From: Scilla litardierei | Taxonomy: Eukaryota; Streptophyta; Magnoliopsida; Asparagales; Asparagaceae | Assembly: GCA_030789695.1 (NCBI GenBank) | Contig: CM061138.1 | Span: forward strand, 19,106,214 to 19,170,213 | Direction of reading: 5' to 3' | Length of the DNA stretch: 64,000 bases | In this document: in pieces, positions 21,425-32,163 of the stretch | How positions within the stretch are numbered: position 1 is the first letter of the stretch | Layout: every line of letters starts with the position of its first letter | Made by a program: the position numbers and the translations under genes | Notes under the pieces: generated by a model | Seen by the model: only the letters and a program-made list of their open reading frames with translations | Database searches by the model: none | Told to the model about the DNA's origin: nothing

Positions 21425-21750
21425 ACTCGGCCGAGTGACGTGCTCACTCGGCCGAGCGAGGCAAATAAAAATTTTCTCCCCGATATCGCTTCGGCCGAGT
21501 GGCTTTGCCAGCCGCGGCCGAGTGACGTAAGTCCATTCGGCCGAGTGACTCAAGCTACTCGGCATGACTCGCCCTGGGAGGGTATCCGTTTCACTCGGCC
21601 GAGTGATAATGTATACTCGGCCGAGTAGCAGTTATATCGAAATCAAGAAAATAAACAGAGAGTTGGGTACAGCAGACTTCCCTCGTTCGTGAGCGGCTCG
21701 GCCGGACGAACTTGTGTACTCGGCCGAGTGACTAGTATACTCGGCCGAGT
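21425..21750 (-). repeat. internal ACTCGGCCGAGT array of nested gypsy
   Basis: About eleven copies or half-copies of the LTR palindrome in 326 bp: perfect or near-perfect at about 21425, 21445, 21593, 21614, 21719 and 21739, with degenerate units between. It lies outside the LTRs, between gag-protease (ends 22080) and the second ORF (starts 20866). Confidence 0.9.
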
Positions 21751-22079
21751 GAGCCTTGTGTTCTGCTGTTTGTCTTCGTTTGGGCTCTAAACTCCGTCTT
21801 TCTTCCTCCAGTCGATTTCATCCTCCTCCTAAGCGTCGAGCGCCTTCTTGGGGCGCTCCTCGTCGTCTCGTTCATCCTCCTCCTAATGGATCTACCTATC
21901 TCCTCTCCTGTCAAGAAAAATAGGACCCGTTATCACAAAATTTTTGGTCGAATGACTCAAAACACTAAAAATCTCTAAAACGAAAATAAAGAAAAAGTAA
22001 AAATAAAGCAAAAACCGTCGGGTTGCCTCCCGACAAGCGCTCGTTTTAGGTCGTGAGCTCGACCCCCTATAATTTTCAA
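21751..22079 (-). other. spacer after gag-protease in nested gypsy
   Basis: Non-coding sequence between the gag-protease stop and the internal array, where pol would start in an autonomous element. No RT or integrase motif can be read in any frame. Confidence 0.6.
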
Positions 22080-24860
22080 TCAATGCGGGATGTTTGGTGC
22101 ATATGAGATGCACCCGTCAAACTTCCCGGGGAGCGCGCTTGGATTTGGACGTGGCGGCGTAGCGTTCTCCCTCGGAGGTCTCTTGTCTCGAATAGTGTTG
22201 GGGGGAGGCTCCCCCAAGCTAGCATTTTCCCCGGTCAACGGCTTAACCGGCGATGCCGATTTCCGTACCGGCGGAGCTTTCTTTGGAGACTTTAATTTCG
22301 AGAGCTTGCAGAGCTCTCGAATCCTTGCGACATCAGCGTCGCCTTCATCTTCATCAGCGGAGAAGTCAGGGGAATCGTCTTCACTCTTTTCATCTTGGCC
22401 TAAATCCGGGCCTTCTTCAAATTCTTCATCAAAAAGAGCGCCGATTGAGTGAGGAATTGCCTCCTCTATCACCTCATCGAGGAGGTCCATGTAATCAAGC
22501 TCCTCGTGGTAAGGCATGTGCTTCATTGCCTTAGGAATGTGGAGCTCCACCTCGATGTTTCCGACGTTTAAGGTTAAGGTACCTTCGCGCACGTCGACGA
22601 TGACTCCGGCGGTGGCGAGGAATGGGCGTCCAAGTATCAATGAGGTGTCTCTCTCCTCCTTAACGTCCATGATGACGAAGTCACATGGCAAGCATATTCC
22701 ACCCGGGACTTGAAGTGGGATGTCTTCGGCAATCCCCACCGGCCTTGTTATCCGGCCATCGGCTAATTGAATGCGCATGTCGGTGGGTTTCAACTTTGTC
22801 CCGGTGTTAAGCTTTAAGAACATGGAGAGGGGCATGAGACTCACACTAGCCCCAAGATCGACCAACGCCTTTTGAAGAGGCACGCCGCCCAAAGTGCAAG
22901 GAATCCGAAAACTCCCCGGATCTTTAAATTTTGCCGGCTCCTTCTCTCTCTTGGTGAACCAAGAGCCCTCCTCGGCTAGCATGATCTTCTCCTTCCTCTT
23001 CCTCCCCGAAATCAAGTCCTTCAAGAATTTAGCATACGTGGGGATCTCCACGATGGCGTCGAGGAAGGGAATATTGAGGCTAACTCCTCTTAGATACTCG
23101 AGGAATTTCGCTAGCCTTTTCTCCATTTTCGCTTTCGCTAGTCTTTGGGGGAATGGGACCGGTGGCATGAAGCGCCTCTCCTCAATTAATCGCTCCGCCC
23201 TAGATTTCTCCTTGTCTTGTGGCTCCTTCTCCTTTTCAATCTCAACTACCGGCTCAACCGGCTCCAAGCTTTCTTCCACGGCCTCCTCGGTAGGAATCAT
23301 AGCGGGGGTGGTGTCCTTCCCGCCTCTAGTAGTAACGGCAACTACGGCATTGATGTGGTCCGTGTTGCCCCGTGGGTTTTGCTCCGGTTGCGCCGGCAAT
23401 CTTTGAGTGTTCCGATTGAGCAACGCCAATTGCTCCGATATTTGAGCCACTACGGTATTAAGAGATTCTTGCCCCGCCTTCAAAGTAGCATTCACCTTAT
23501 TTTGCTCGACCATGAACGCCTCGACTCTAGTTTCGAAGTCGGATCGTTGTGGAGCTTGTGGAGGGTTTTGATTTTGATTCCTCCACCCTTGGTTGTATCC
23601 GGGAGGCCTATATGGTGGAACTTGTTGCTTCGGTTGAAAGTTTTGTTGAGTAGGCCCCCTCGGTGGATAGTTTTGTTGTTGGGGTGGTGGTGGTCGAGCT
23701 TGTTGAGGCGGTGGTTGTGGCGGGTTCAAGGCTCCTTCATTGTTGGCGTAGGAGAATCCCGGATGATTTCTTGCGGCCGGATTGGACCAATACCCTTGGT
23801 TCCCCGCAACATATTGTACTTGCTCCAAGGATCCTTCTCCTTGCTCTCCTCCCGAGTACATGACTTGAGATTGGTCTTGCCAATCACACATTTGGTTGGT
23901 CGGTGCGGAGGTGGATGGGCTTCCTTGGGGCTCCGTGATAAATTTCTCCAATCTCTCCACCACCTTGTGGAGAGAATCGAATTTGCTCGTGAGCTCCGCT
24001 ACGGCCTTCGCCTCGTAGATGCTAATTGGCTTTAAGGAGGATGTGGAGTGTCCTCGCTCATCGCCCCATTGTTGGTTATTTGAGGCCATCTCCTCAATTA
24101 GGGCAGTAGCTTCCTCGGGAGTCTTTGACAAGATTGCACCATTCGCCGCGGCATCAATAATTTGTTTGGTCCCCGGTTGGAGACCGTTGTAGAAGCTATG
24201 AACTAGCTCCCAATCCTCTATACTGTGGTGCGGGCATTGATGCTGCAAATCCTTAAAACGCTCCCATGCTTCATAGAGCGTCTCCTGTGGTCCTTGCTTG
24301 AAGGACATGAGAGCGCTCCGGATCTTCACCGTCTTGGATGGCGGATAAAATTTGTCAATAAATGCACTCGCCAGCTCGTCCCAAGTGGTGAAGACACCCT
24401 CAGCTTGCGTCCTCAACCAATAGAGTGCCTTGTCCTTTAGCGTAAAGGGGAAGAGACGCGGTCTGATAGCATCGTTGGAGACCCCGGGCATCTGGAATGT
24501 GGTGCACTTCGACAAGAATAGTTGGATGTGGTAGTGGGGGTTCTCATGTGCGTTCCCATGAAATGGGTCTTGTTGCATCAAAACCATCAATCCAGTCTTT
24601 AGCTCGAAGTTCTTGTCAGCCGCCAATCCCGGCATGGCAATGGACGAGGTGGTAGAAGAAGTCTTAGGCCGAAGCCTATCTCGAATAGAGATTATCCTTG
24701 CCATCCTTGCCGCCAATTCTTCAGGAGTTTCCGGGTTGGTCATATACCTCCCTTCCGGATCTTGTCTCTTTTCCGCTCTAAGTCTCCGCGCGGTACGTTC
24801 GATCTCGGGATCAAATAATAAGTCCTCTGGGTCCGCCGTAGATCTCGTGTTCATGCACAA
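22080..24860 (-). CDS. gag-protease polyprotein of nested gypsy (926 aa)
   Basis: Gag forms the virus-like particle that packages element RNA; the aspartic protease matures it. The ORF is intact. Residues about 80-260 match the plant retrotransposon gag domain (ALYWLRTQAEGVFTTWDELA; FIDKFYPPSKT; LYEAWERFKDLQHQCPHHSI). Residues about 340-470 are Gln/Pro/Asn-rich, without a clear CCHC knuckle. The retropepsin domain spans about 640-780: ALVDLGASVSLMP with the catalytic Asp at residue 668 (codon 22859-22857), and the ILGRPFL flap-side motif. DLGAS instead of DTGAS is usual in Athila-type elements. A Glu/Asp-rich tail follows. The ORF starts at the first ATG after the primer site. The terminal part (PVRKSASPVKPLTG) is basic. 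No RT follows. Confidence 0.88.
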   Translation of the reverse strand: MCMNTRSTADPEDLLFDPEIERTARRLRAEKRQDPEGRYMTNPETPEELAARMARIISIRDRLRPKTSSTTSSIAMPGLAADKNFELKTGLMVLMQQDPFHGNAHENPHYHIQLFLSKCTTFQMPGVSNDAIRPRLFPFTLKDKALYWLRTQAEGVFTTWDELASAFIDKFYPPSKTVKIRSALMSFKQGPQETLYEAWERFKDLQHQCPHHSIEDWELVHSFYNGLQPGTKQIIDAAANGAILSKTPEEATALIEEMASNNQQWGDERGHSTSSLKPISIYEAKAVAELTSKFDSLHKVVERLEKFITEPQGSPSTSAPTNQMCDWQDQSQVMYSGGEQGEGSLEQVQYVAGNQGYWSNPAARNHPGFSYANNEGALNPPQPPPQQARPPPPQQQNYPPRGPTQQNFQPKQQVPPYRPPGYNQGWRNQNQNPPQAPQRSDFETRVEAFMVEQNKVNATLKAGQESLNTVVAQISEQLALLNRNTQRLPAQPEQNPRGNTDHINAVVAVTTRGGKDTTPAMIPTEEAVEESLEPVEPVVEIEKEKEPQDKEKSRAERLIEERRFMPPVPFPQRLAKAKMEKRLAKFLEYLRGVSLNIPFLDAIVEIPTYAKFLKDLISGRKRKEKIMLAEEGSWFTKREKEPAKFKDPGSFRIPCTLGGVPLQKALVDLGASVSLMPLSMFLKLNTGTKLKPTDMRIQLADGRITRPVGIAEDIPLQVPGGICLPCDFVIMDVKEERDTSLILGRPFLATAGVIVDVREGTLTLNVGNIEVELHIPKAMKHMPYHEELDYMDLLDEVIEEAIPHSIGALFDEEFEEGPDLGQDEKSEDDSPDFSADEDEGDADVARIRELCKLSKLKSPKKAPPVRKSASPVKPLTGENASLGEPPPNTIRDKRPPRENATPPRPNPSALPGKFDGCISYAPNIPH

Positions 24861-25001
24861 GGGAAACAGAGTTTCAAAGAAATGATTAATACCGTGGAAG
24901 GGTTAGGTAAGAATAGTAAAGGAAATAATAATGGTAACAATAAAAAAATAAAAATAAAAGAAAGAAGTAGCTAGGGTGAAAAAGAATCAAACGCAATCGC
25001 C

Positions 25002-25019
25002 TCCCCGGCAACGGCGCCA
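25002..25019 (-). other. primer-binding site of nested gypsy (tRNA-Asp type)
   Basis: The minus strand reads TGGCGCCGTTGCCGGGGA, six bases inside the 5' LTR. This is the tRNA-Asp-complementary site typical of Athila/Tat gypsy elements. Confidence 0.88.
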
Positions 25020-25025
25020 AAAACT

Positions 25026-26844
25026 TGATCGCTCCGGGACGTACACCCAAAGAACGGTTGTAGTTTTACCGCAAGCGCACGGTATAGCGGCGAGCGGGTA
25101 TCGAACACAGGGAGGACGAATGACCGTGCTTGCTCCTAATCAACCTGGCTATTTAAGAATAGAGAGAATTGCCTTGGGCAATCCTGTCACAATCGTCAGA
25201 CAAATGTGCGAAATATCAAATCAAATAAAGAACGTCTAGGGAATGGGGAATCCCCGCTACTCACCGTATTTCATAAATGTGGTTCGTCGGTATCAAAATT
25301 GCTAGAATGAGAATTTGGATGAACTAGTTGCAACTAAATGTGGAACCAAGCTCACGCTCTCGCGCTGTTGCCGGTCTATAGCTATCCTAGGGTCGGGTCC
25401 AATCTCTTGCAAACCCTAGCCTAGGAAAGCTAGCATTAGGATCAACATCATCGTCCAATTGCGCACCGAGCCCAATCTCTTGTAAACTCGGTCCACAATC
25501 TAAATTAGGATAGTTCCTACCCGTCCAATCTCTTGCAAACGGGTATCGGCACGGAATTGCAACCGGAGATCCTAGTATCGGTCCAATCTCTTGCAAACCG
25601 ATACTTCGAAAGTCCGACTCCAACCCAATTCGGATTTCTAGGGCTTCCTATCAAATTGGGATCCAATCTCTTGCAAATCCCAATTGATATGAATACCTAG
25701 CTATCCGTAGTAATTCGATCCCAATCTAATCTCTAATTATTGATTCTAGCACAATTTCTACCAATTTATCACAAATACGAAATTGGGCTTGTAGGGTTCA
25801 TCCCCACGCCCCAAGACGTGGAGACTACTCACAAATCATAGCAATAGCACAAAAATAATCAATGAAATAGGCAATGGAATTCATCACAACAATGATATAA
25901 ACAATAAAAATAGAGTTTTTGGGGAAGAGAGATGCAAACCAATGTAGTTCTTCAATTAATCCAACAAAAATCCAAGTTTTTCCTCTTCTCCAATCACAAA
26001 TAATAAAGCTAAAAAGTAGTCTCAAAAAGCTGCAAAAAATCTAAGAGATGGCTCTTAAAACTAGGGTAAAAACAGGGCTTAAATAGCCCCAAAAATCGTC
26101 CAAAAATCCTGACCAAAACGCCCCTGCACAGCCTGTTTTCCGCAAATTTCGCTACAGGCAGCGCATCGCACTCGGCCGAGTGACAAAAGTCGCTCGGCCG
26201 AGTGAAAACCCTGTAATTTTCCAGTAAGTCGGGGCTTTCAGGGGTCTTCAGTTCGGAGGCGGCTCGGCCGAGTGAGTTGTCGTCACTCAGCCGATGGCTT
26301 CACTGCACTCGGGCGGACGTGGTTTGCCACTCGGCCGAGTGGGTCTTCTGAAGCTCAGGTGGCCGAAAAACAGAAACTTCGATATTTTGGAGGGGCTTCG
26401 TCTGGGCGCCACTCGGGCGGACGTGGTATCGTCACTCGGCCGATGTGGACTCCGACGCTCGGCCGAGTACACATGGAAATCGTGTCTGAACGGGTCGGTC
26501 GAGCAGTGTCTCGCTGGTCAGCCGAGTGGCTCCTCCACTCGGCCGAGTGGGACACAAAAGATGCCCAATCTGATTGTTGTGGCCTCCTCGTCGCTCCTGC
26601 GACGTCCATTCTTCTTCCGCTCCTCTCCAACAGCAAAATATCCCTCGGGGAGGTCGTCGGTGGCCGTCTAGAGTAAGCGCGTCTCGAGATCACTCCAAAT
26701 CGCGCCAAATCACCTGAAATGCGACAAAAACAACAAATCGTGAAAAGCATCGCAATATCGTCGATATATCGTGAAAAACATGATTTGGGCGATCTAAATG
26801 GCATGCAAATACACGGAAAAAAGGTGTAAAATGAGGAGTGATCA
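25026..26844 (-). repeat. 5' LTR of nested gypsy (1819 bp)
   Basis: Partner of 14883-16702, with TG..CA ends. Differences include a shorter A-run near 25855 and substitutions that weaken some palindromes (CACTCAGCCGATG near 26284, TCGGTCGAGC near 26505, TCAGCCGAG near 26518). The palindromic array runs 26548-26170 and the TATA box is at 26086-26078. Confidence 0.95.
26170..26548 (-). repeat. ACTCGGCCGAGT array in gypsy 5' LTR
   Basis: Same array as at 16028-16406, in the promoter-active LTR. Several units carry C-to-T or G-to-A changes relative to the 3' LTR, as expected from decay of CpG-rich sites. Confidence 0.9.
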
Positions 26845-27450
26845 CTTTTTAGCAACATGATCATCTAAAAAGTGGTGTCGGACATCTATGTGTTTTGATC
26901 GGGAATGATGCACCGGATTCTTTGAAAGACAAATAGCACTTTGGTTATCCACCATGATAGGGTTAGTATCACAATGAATACCAAAATCCTTCAGTGTGTG
27001 TCTCATCCAAAGAACCTGGGCACAAGCGGCACCGGCGGCAATGTATTCCGCCTCGGTGGTTGAAAGTGATACCGAATTTTGCTTCTTGGAAAACCAAGAG
27101 ACAAGAGAATTTCCTAGAAAATGGCAAGTGCCACTAGTACTTTTCCTGTCGGATTTGCATCCCGCATAATCAGCGTCACTATATGAGACTAACTCATATG
27201 TGCTAGATTTCGGATAAAGTAATCCAAAATCTAAAGTGTAACTTAGATAACGGAAAATACGCTTTACCGCTACTAAGTGAGAATCCTTAGGTTGAGAATG
27301 ATAACGAGCACATATACATACGGCAAACATAATATCAGGCCTACTTGCGGTAAGATAAAGTAAACTACCTATCATACCTCGATATAGACGAATGTCTACA
27401 TCTTTTCCGCCCGTATCTTTATCAAGATGCGTTGTAGTGCTCATAGGAGT
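26845..27450 (-). pseudogene. Copia-1 pol, RNase H part
   Basis: The minus strand encodes the copia RNase H domain: LLYLTASRPDIMFAV, SYSDADYAGC with the catalytic Asp, KSTSGTCHFLGNSLVSW, and STTEAEYIAA with the catalytic Glu. It is in the same frame as the upstream pol segment but separated by an in-frame TAG (27453-27451). At its end it is cut by the nested gypsy, whose LTR supplies an immediate TGA. The last piece of the domain is at 14882-14752. Confidence 0.9.
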
Positions 27451-29835
27451 CTATTTCCCGGAGGCATTCTTCATTCCAAATCGCTTTAGCAATTCCACCG
27501 TGTACTTTGTTTGGTGGATGAAGATTGCATCGTTCAATTGGCGAATTTGGAGACCTAAGAAATATTTGAGTTCGCCCATGTGGCTCATCTCAAATTGTTC
27601 CTTCATGACATTAGAAAACTCTTCGCAAAGAGCAAAGTTAGTAGCACCGAAAATGATATCATCAACATAAATTTGAACTAATAAAATATCATTATTCGCA
27701 TGCTTAATAAAAAGTGTTGAATCAGCTTCACCCATTTTAAAATTCAAATCCAAAAGAAAATTCTTTAGGCGATCATACCAAGCTCGAGGAGCTTGTCTCA
27801 ACCCATAAAGAGCTTTCTTTAGTTTAAAAACATGATTTGGAAATTTTTCATTTATGAAGCCCGGAGGTTGAGAAACGTAAACTTCCTCAACGACATCTCC
27901 GTTTAAAAATGCACTTTTAACATCCATTTGAAATAATTTAAAATTCTTATGGCATGCAAAAGACAATAATAATCTAATTGATTCTAATCTAGCTACCGGA
28001 GCGAAGGATTCTTCGAAATCAATACCTTCCTCTTGTCGATAGCCTTGAGCAACTAACCGAGCTTTGTTCCGGACGACGACTTGGTTTTCGTCTGTTTTGT
28101 TCTTGAAGATCCACTTTGTCCCTATGATGGTGTGGTTCTTCGATGGCAATGGAACACGCTCCCATACCTCATTCCTCTCGAATTGAATGAGCTCCTCCTC
28201 CATGGCTAAGATCCAAGCGCTATCTTCGCATGCTTCATTAATATTCTTTGGCTCTATCGATGAGGCAAAGGCACAATTTGCGAAGTGGTGAACTTGCGAT
28301 CTCGTCTTGACACTATCTTGAATATTGCCAATGACTTGCTCATGGGGATGGTCATGAACCGAATGAAGCCGTTTGGGAATACCTTGATCACTAGGAACAT
28401 TCTCAACAACTTCATTAGTTGGGTTAGTCTCAATAGAATCAATAGAATCATTAGACTTAGAATTATCAAACGAATCACATAAAACATCCAAAGAATCATT
28501 ATCATTTGAAATTCTAGTTGGAACAAATCCTTCATTAAATGAGACATGAAGCGACTCCTCGATCGTTGAGGTTCGTTTGTTGAATATCCGGTAGGCTTTG
28601 CTACGCGAAGAATATCCAACAAAAATCCCCTCATCGGATCTTAGATCGAATTTGTCCAAACTACCATATGTGTTCTTAATAAAACATTTCGAACCAAAAA
28701 CACGAAAATGTTTAACTTGAGGCAACCTACCAAACAACAATTCATAACAAGTTTGTTTAGTGCCGGACCTCAAAAGTATTCTATTAAACACATAGCAAGC
28801 GGTGTGTACCGCTTCCGCCCAAAATTGATGGCCAAGTTGGCTATCATCAAGCATAGTGCGAGCACACTCCACTAGCGTCCTATTCTTTCTCTCAACTACA
28901 CCATTTTGAGGAGGTGCACGAGGGAAAGAGAAGGTGTGAGTAATACCAACTTCATCACAAAATGTCTCAAAAGACTCATTCTCAAATTCACCTCCATGAT
29001 CACTACGAATAGTGACAATGGTGGTTCCTAAGAGATTTTGTACTTTCTTAACAAAAATTGTGAATTTTTCAAAAGCTTCATTTTTATTACACAATGAAAA
29101 TACCCAAGTAAATCTTGAATAGTCATCTACGATGACAAGTCCATACCTTGCATTTCCTAAGGAAGCTACTCTAGTTGGCCCAAATAAGTCTAGATGTAAT
29201 AGCTCTAATGACCGTTTAGTAGAGATGCTTTTCTTAGGTTTAAATGAAGATTTAGGAAGCTTGCCACGTTGACAACAATCACAAAAACTTTTCTTTTCAA
29301 AAACAAGCTTCGGAAAACCTTTAATAGAATTTAATTTCGAAAGCTTATAAAGTGTTCCAAAGTTCACATGTCCAAAGCGTCGATGCCATAAGTGTTGTTC
29401 ACTTGTGTTGGCAACGAGACATTGTTCATATGACTTAGGAAGATCCAAAACATAAATGTCTTTATGACGAGTTCCGGAAAATAAAAATTTATCATTATCT
29501 TTTCTTAAAATATGACACAATCCTTTCGCAAAACTAACTTTGTAACCTTTGTCACAAAGTTGGCTTATTGAAATAAGATTATGATTTAAACCACTAACAA
29601 GATAAACATCACTAATTAAGGGTTTAGAGGGGTTACCGACTTTACCAACACCTATGATGGTTCCGCTCTCGTTGCCTCCAAATACGACGCGATTTCCATT
29701 CGCAATGGGAACCACTCCGGAGAGCAATCGAGCGTCACCCGTCATGTGTTTTGAACACCCGCTATCGAGTATCCAATTCCCTTTGGAGCTAAATTTAAAT
29801 TTGTTGCTCTTCTTCTTTTTCTTTTCCTTGAGTAC
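27451..29835 (-). pseudogene. Copia-1 pol: protease, integrase, reverse transcriptase
   Basis: The frame is open on the minus strand from about 29835 to the TAG at 27453. In order: protease remnant with [18 protein letters not shown]-pre-integrase zinc region ([23 protein letters not shown]), integrase core with D (LLHLDLFGP), D ([11 protein letters not shown]) and E ([11 protein letters not shown]), then RT ([24 protein letters not shown] at 27669-27658; [15 protein letters not shown]). Catalytic motifs all look intact. The frame differs from gag, and no ATG precedes the protease motif, so expression would need frameshifting, splicing or a repaired parent. The premature TAG and the nested insertion make this copy non-functional. 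Confidence 0.92.
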
Positions 29836-29888
29836 CTAAAGATAGGAACTTTCATATCATGGTACCCAAGGTCATTGGGTCCAAGGGA

Positions 29889-32138
29889 TTAGACCTTTGG
29901 AAGCCAAGTCCAATTGGACTTAGACTTCCCCACATAATTCCTACTATGCACAACATCCGAAAAATAAGCATTCATATACTCTTGTTTTTCATCCATGCTT
30001 GTGTCCTTTGGGCTCCAAATAGTGAAAATTTTGGGAGCCATCATCCTATTGGGTGCATGCATGCGACGTTGATTTCTATGTGATGCATGTTGTGGATAGG
30101 CATACGGGACATGATGGAATGGTGCACGACGAGAATTATTCATATGATGAGGTGGGTGTACATATGCATGTGTGGGAACACGTGCGTGAGGGTGTCTCAC
30201 ATGGTGTGCACGTGCCCGAGAATGTGTTGCATAAAAATCATCATACGTGTGAGACGGTGGAGTAGGACGTGTGTTCCTACGTGGCATGGTATTGGTGTAC
30301 ATGTAGGCATGCCCCTTCTTTGGAGGTCCACCCAAAGTGGGTTTCTTTCCGAAAGAGGGTGTGGACGAGGTGGAAGCACCATTGGTAGATGAACTACCAA
30401 TAGAGTGTTTGCTCCCACTCGTTGAGGCTTCGGAAGTTGGCCTAACAAAAGTAGTGACCGACTTAGATGAATTTCACATCATATACCCCAAGCCAATGTG
30501 GTGTTTGGCCGGAAGTAAGTCTTTTAGGATATTATCCAAGTGGCCCTTACCCTTGTTGAATTTGTTGATTCGGCCCAATGTGTCCTCATATTTCTCTTTG
30601 AGAGAACGCAAAGAAATATCCAAAGTGGATATTTGCGATGTGAGCACATAAACACGAGATTTAAGATTCTCGTTCTCAATACTCAAAGTCGAGTTTTGAG
30701 AAGTTAAATCCGCTATCTTATGTTCTTCCGCATCCTCAATGCTAACATGTTCAAGTTTAGATTTGAGATTAACAATCTCATTTCTTAACTCTTCAACAAC
30801 GGTTTCGTTGTTGGTGATGATAGTCTTAGGCGATGTTTGAATGCTAGCTAGGTCATCTTTTACTTTAGTATATCTATTTACTAATTTAGTGTATTTTGAC
30901 CAAAGTTGAGAGTTAGCATTCCTAAGATCGTCCATGGTTACCTCATCGCTTTCGACATCACTATCATCGAAAGAGGAGGATCCTTGATCGTGCTCCTCTC
31001 TTGCCATGAAACACATGTGCGCTTGCTCCACGTGCTCATCGTCCGACTCACCGCTTGAAGAATCATCGGAGTCGGTGAAGGTAGCTCCGACAAGTCCCTT
31101 CTTGTTTCCTTTCGTGTACTTCTTGGACTTGTCATACTTTGGCACCTTCCACTTCTCCTTTTGCTTATTGAGGGGACACTCCGCTTTCATGTGTCCTGGC
31201 TTATTGCACTTGAAACACAAAGGAGAGGAAGAGGCGTTAGAAGAACCAAATTTACCTTTGGTCTTGAAGTTACCTTTTCGGAAGAAACGGTTGAACTTCT
31301 TGGGCATGAGTGCCATGGACTCCAAGTCCAACTCGTTTTCCGAGTCTTCATCATCGGTTGATGTGGATGTGGATGGAGCGGCTTTGAAGGCAATAGCCTT
31401 TTTCTTTGGCTCGTCTTGCTTTAGATAAGACTTCATCTTTTCTTGCAATTTGAGCTTGCTATCCTTGCGTACCTCGTACGACATTAAAGTACCCATTAGT
31501 TGAACTACGGTGTACTTATTCATGTCATTACCTTTCTCGATGGCAAAGGTGCGTTTCTCCCAAGAAGAAGGAAGTCCTTCGATAAGCTTTGAGCACTTCT
31601 CCTTTTGAGTGTAGGACTTACCGAGGGCCTCTAACTCGTTTATTATGTCAACGAAGCGAGCGTAATATTCTTTCATCTTCTCGCCCTGTTGCATATGAAA
31701 CATTTCGTAATCTTTGTTTACGACTACGAGTTTAGAGTCTCTTACCCGACTCGTCCCTTCATGTAGTATGAGGAGGGAGTTCCAAATTTGATATGCACTC
31801 TTACATGTGCATATCTTATTGAAGTCCTCGGGCTCCAATGCGCATTGCAAGGTGTTCATTGCATTGGCATTGCTTACCTCCGCGGCGACCTCCGCGGTTG
31901 TCCATTTCTCAAAGTCTTCTTCTTCGGGCTCGATGTACTCCTTCATTGTAGTCCTCCATAAAGATGCACTTCGGAGGAAGGTTTCCATCCGACATTTCCA
32001 GTACCCGTAGTTGGTACCGTTGAAGAATGGATGCCTCGTAGAGGAATGTCCTTCCATCACCGAAGATGCTCCTTCACGGTTCCTGAAGGTGTCATAGTTG
32101 GAAGGTGGACGCACGGTCTTGTTGTCGTTGGCAGACAT
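29889..32138 (-). pseudogene. Copia-1 gag with one in-frame stop
   Basis: The ATG at 32138 lies 13 bp after the primer site. Residues about 40-240 match the copia gag (UBN2-type) domain (FFNGTNYGYWKCRMETFL; KSAYQIWNSLLILHEG; EYYARFVDIINELEALGK). A CCHC knuckle, CFKCNKPGHMKAECPL, follows near residues 310-330, then an acidic Ser/Asp-rich linker and a long coiled coil (LRNEIVNLKSKLEHV; LTSQNSTLSIENENLKSRV). A TGA at 30476-30474 interrupts the frame, which then continues unbroken to TAA at 29891. The part after the TGA holds the His-rich tail shared with Copia-2 and Copia-3 and ends WTWLPKV. The TGA aligns with GGA in the relatives, so it is a point mutation. Confidence 0.9.
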
Positions 32139-32150
32139 AGCTGAGTATCT

Positions 32151-32163
32151 GGCTCTGATACCA
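32151..32163 (-). other. primer-binding site of Copia-1 (initiator tRNA-Met)
   Basis: The minus strand reads TGGTATCAGAGCC just inside the 5' LTR. This is the classic plant copia primer site complementary to initiator tRNA-Met. Confidence 0.92.

Larger units (their letters stand above)
14883..26844 (-). mobile_element. nested Athila-like Ty3/gypsy element lacking pol enzymes
   Basis: This 11,962-bp element inserted in the RNase H of Copia-1 with a perfect 5-bp target duplication CTTTT. LTRs of 1820 and 1819 bp have TG..CA ends and about a dozen differences by eye, so it is recent. The minus-strand order is 5' LTR (26844-25026), tRNA-Asp primer site (25019-25002), gag-protease ORF (24860-22080), palindromic array with TATA, second ORF (20866-18662), non-coding region, polypurine tract (about 16703-16718) and 3' LTR (16702-14883). 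No RT, RNase H or integrase is present anywhere between the LTRs, so it must rely on enzymes from elsewhere. The primer site and gag type point to the Athila/Tat branch. Confidence 0.9.
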
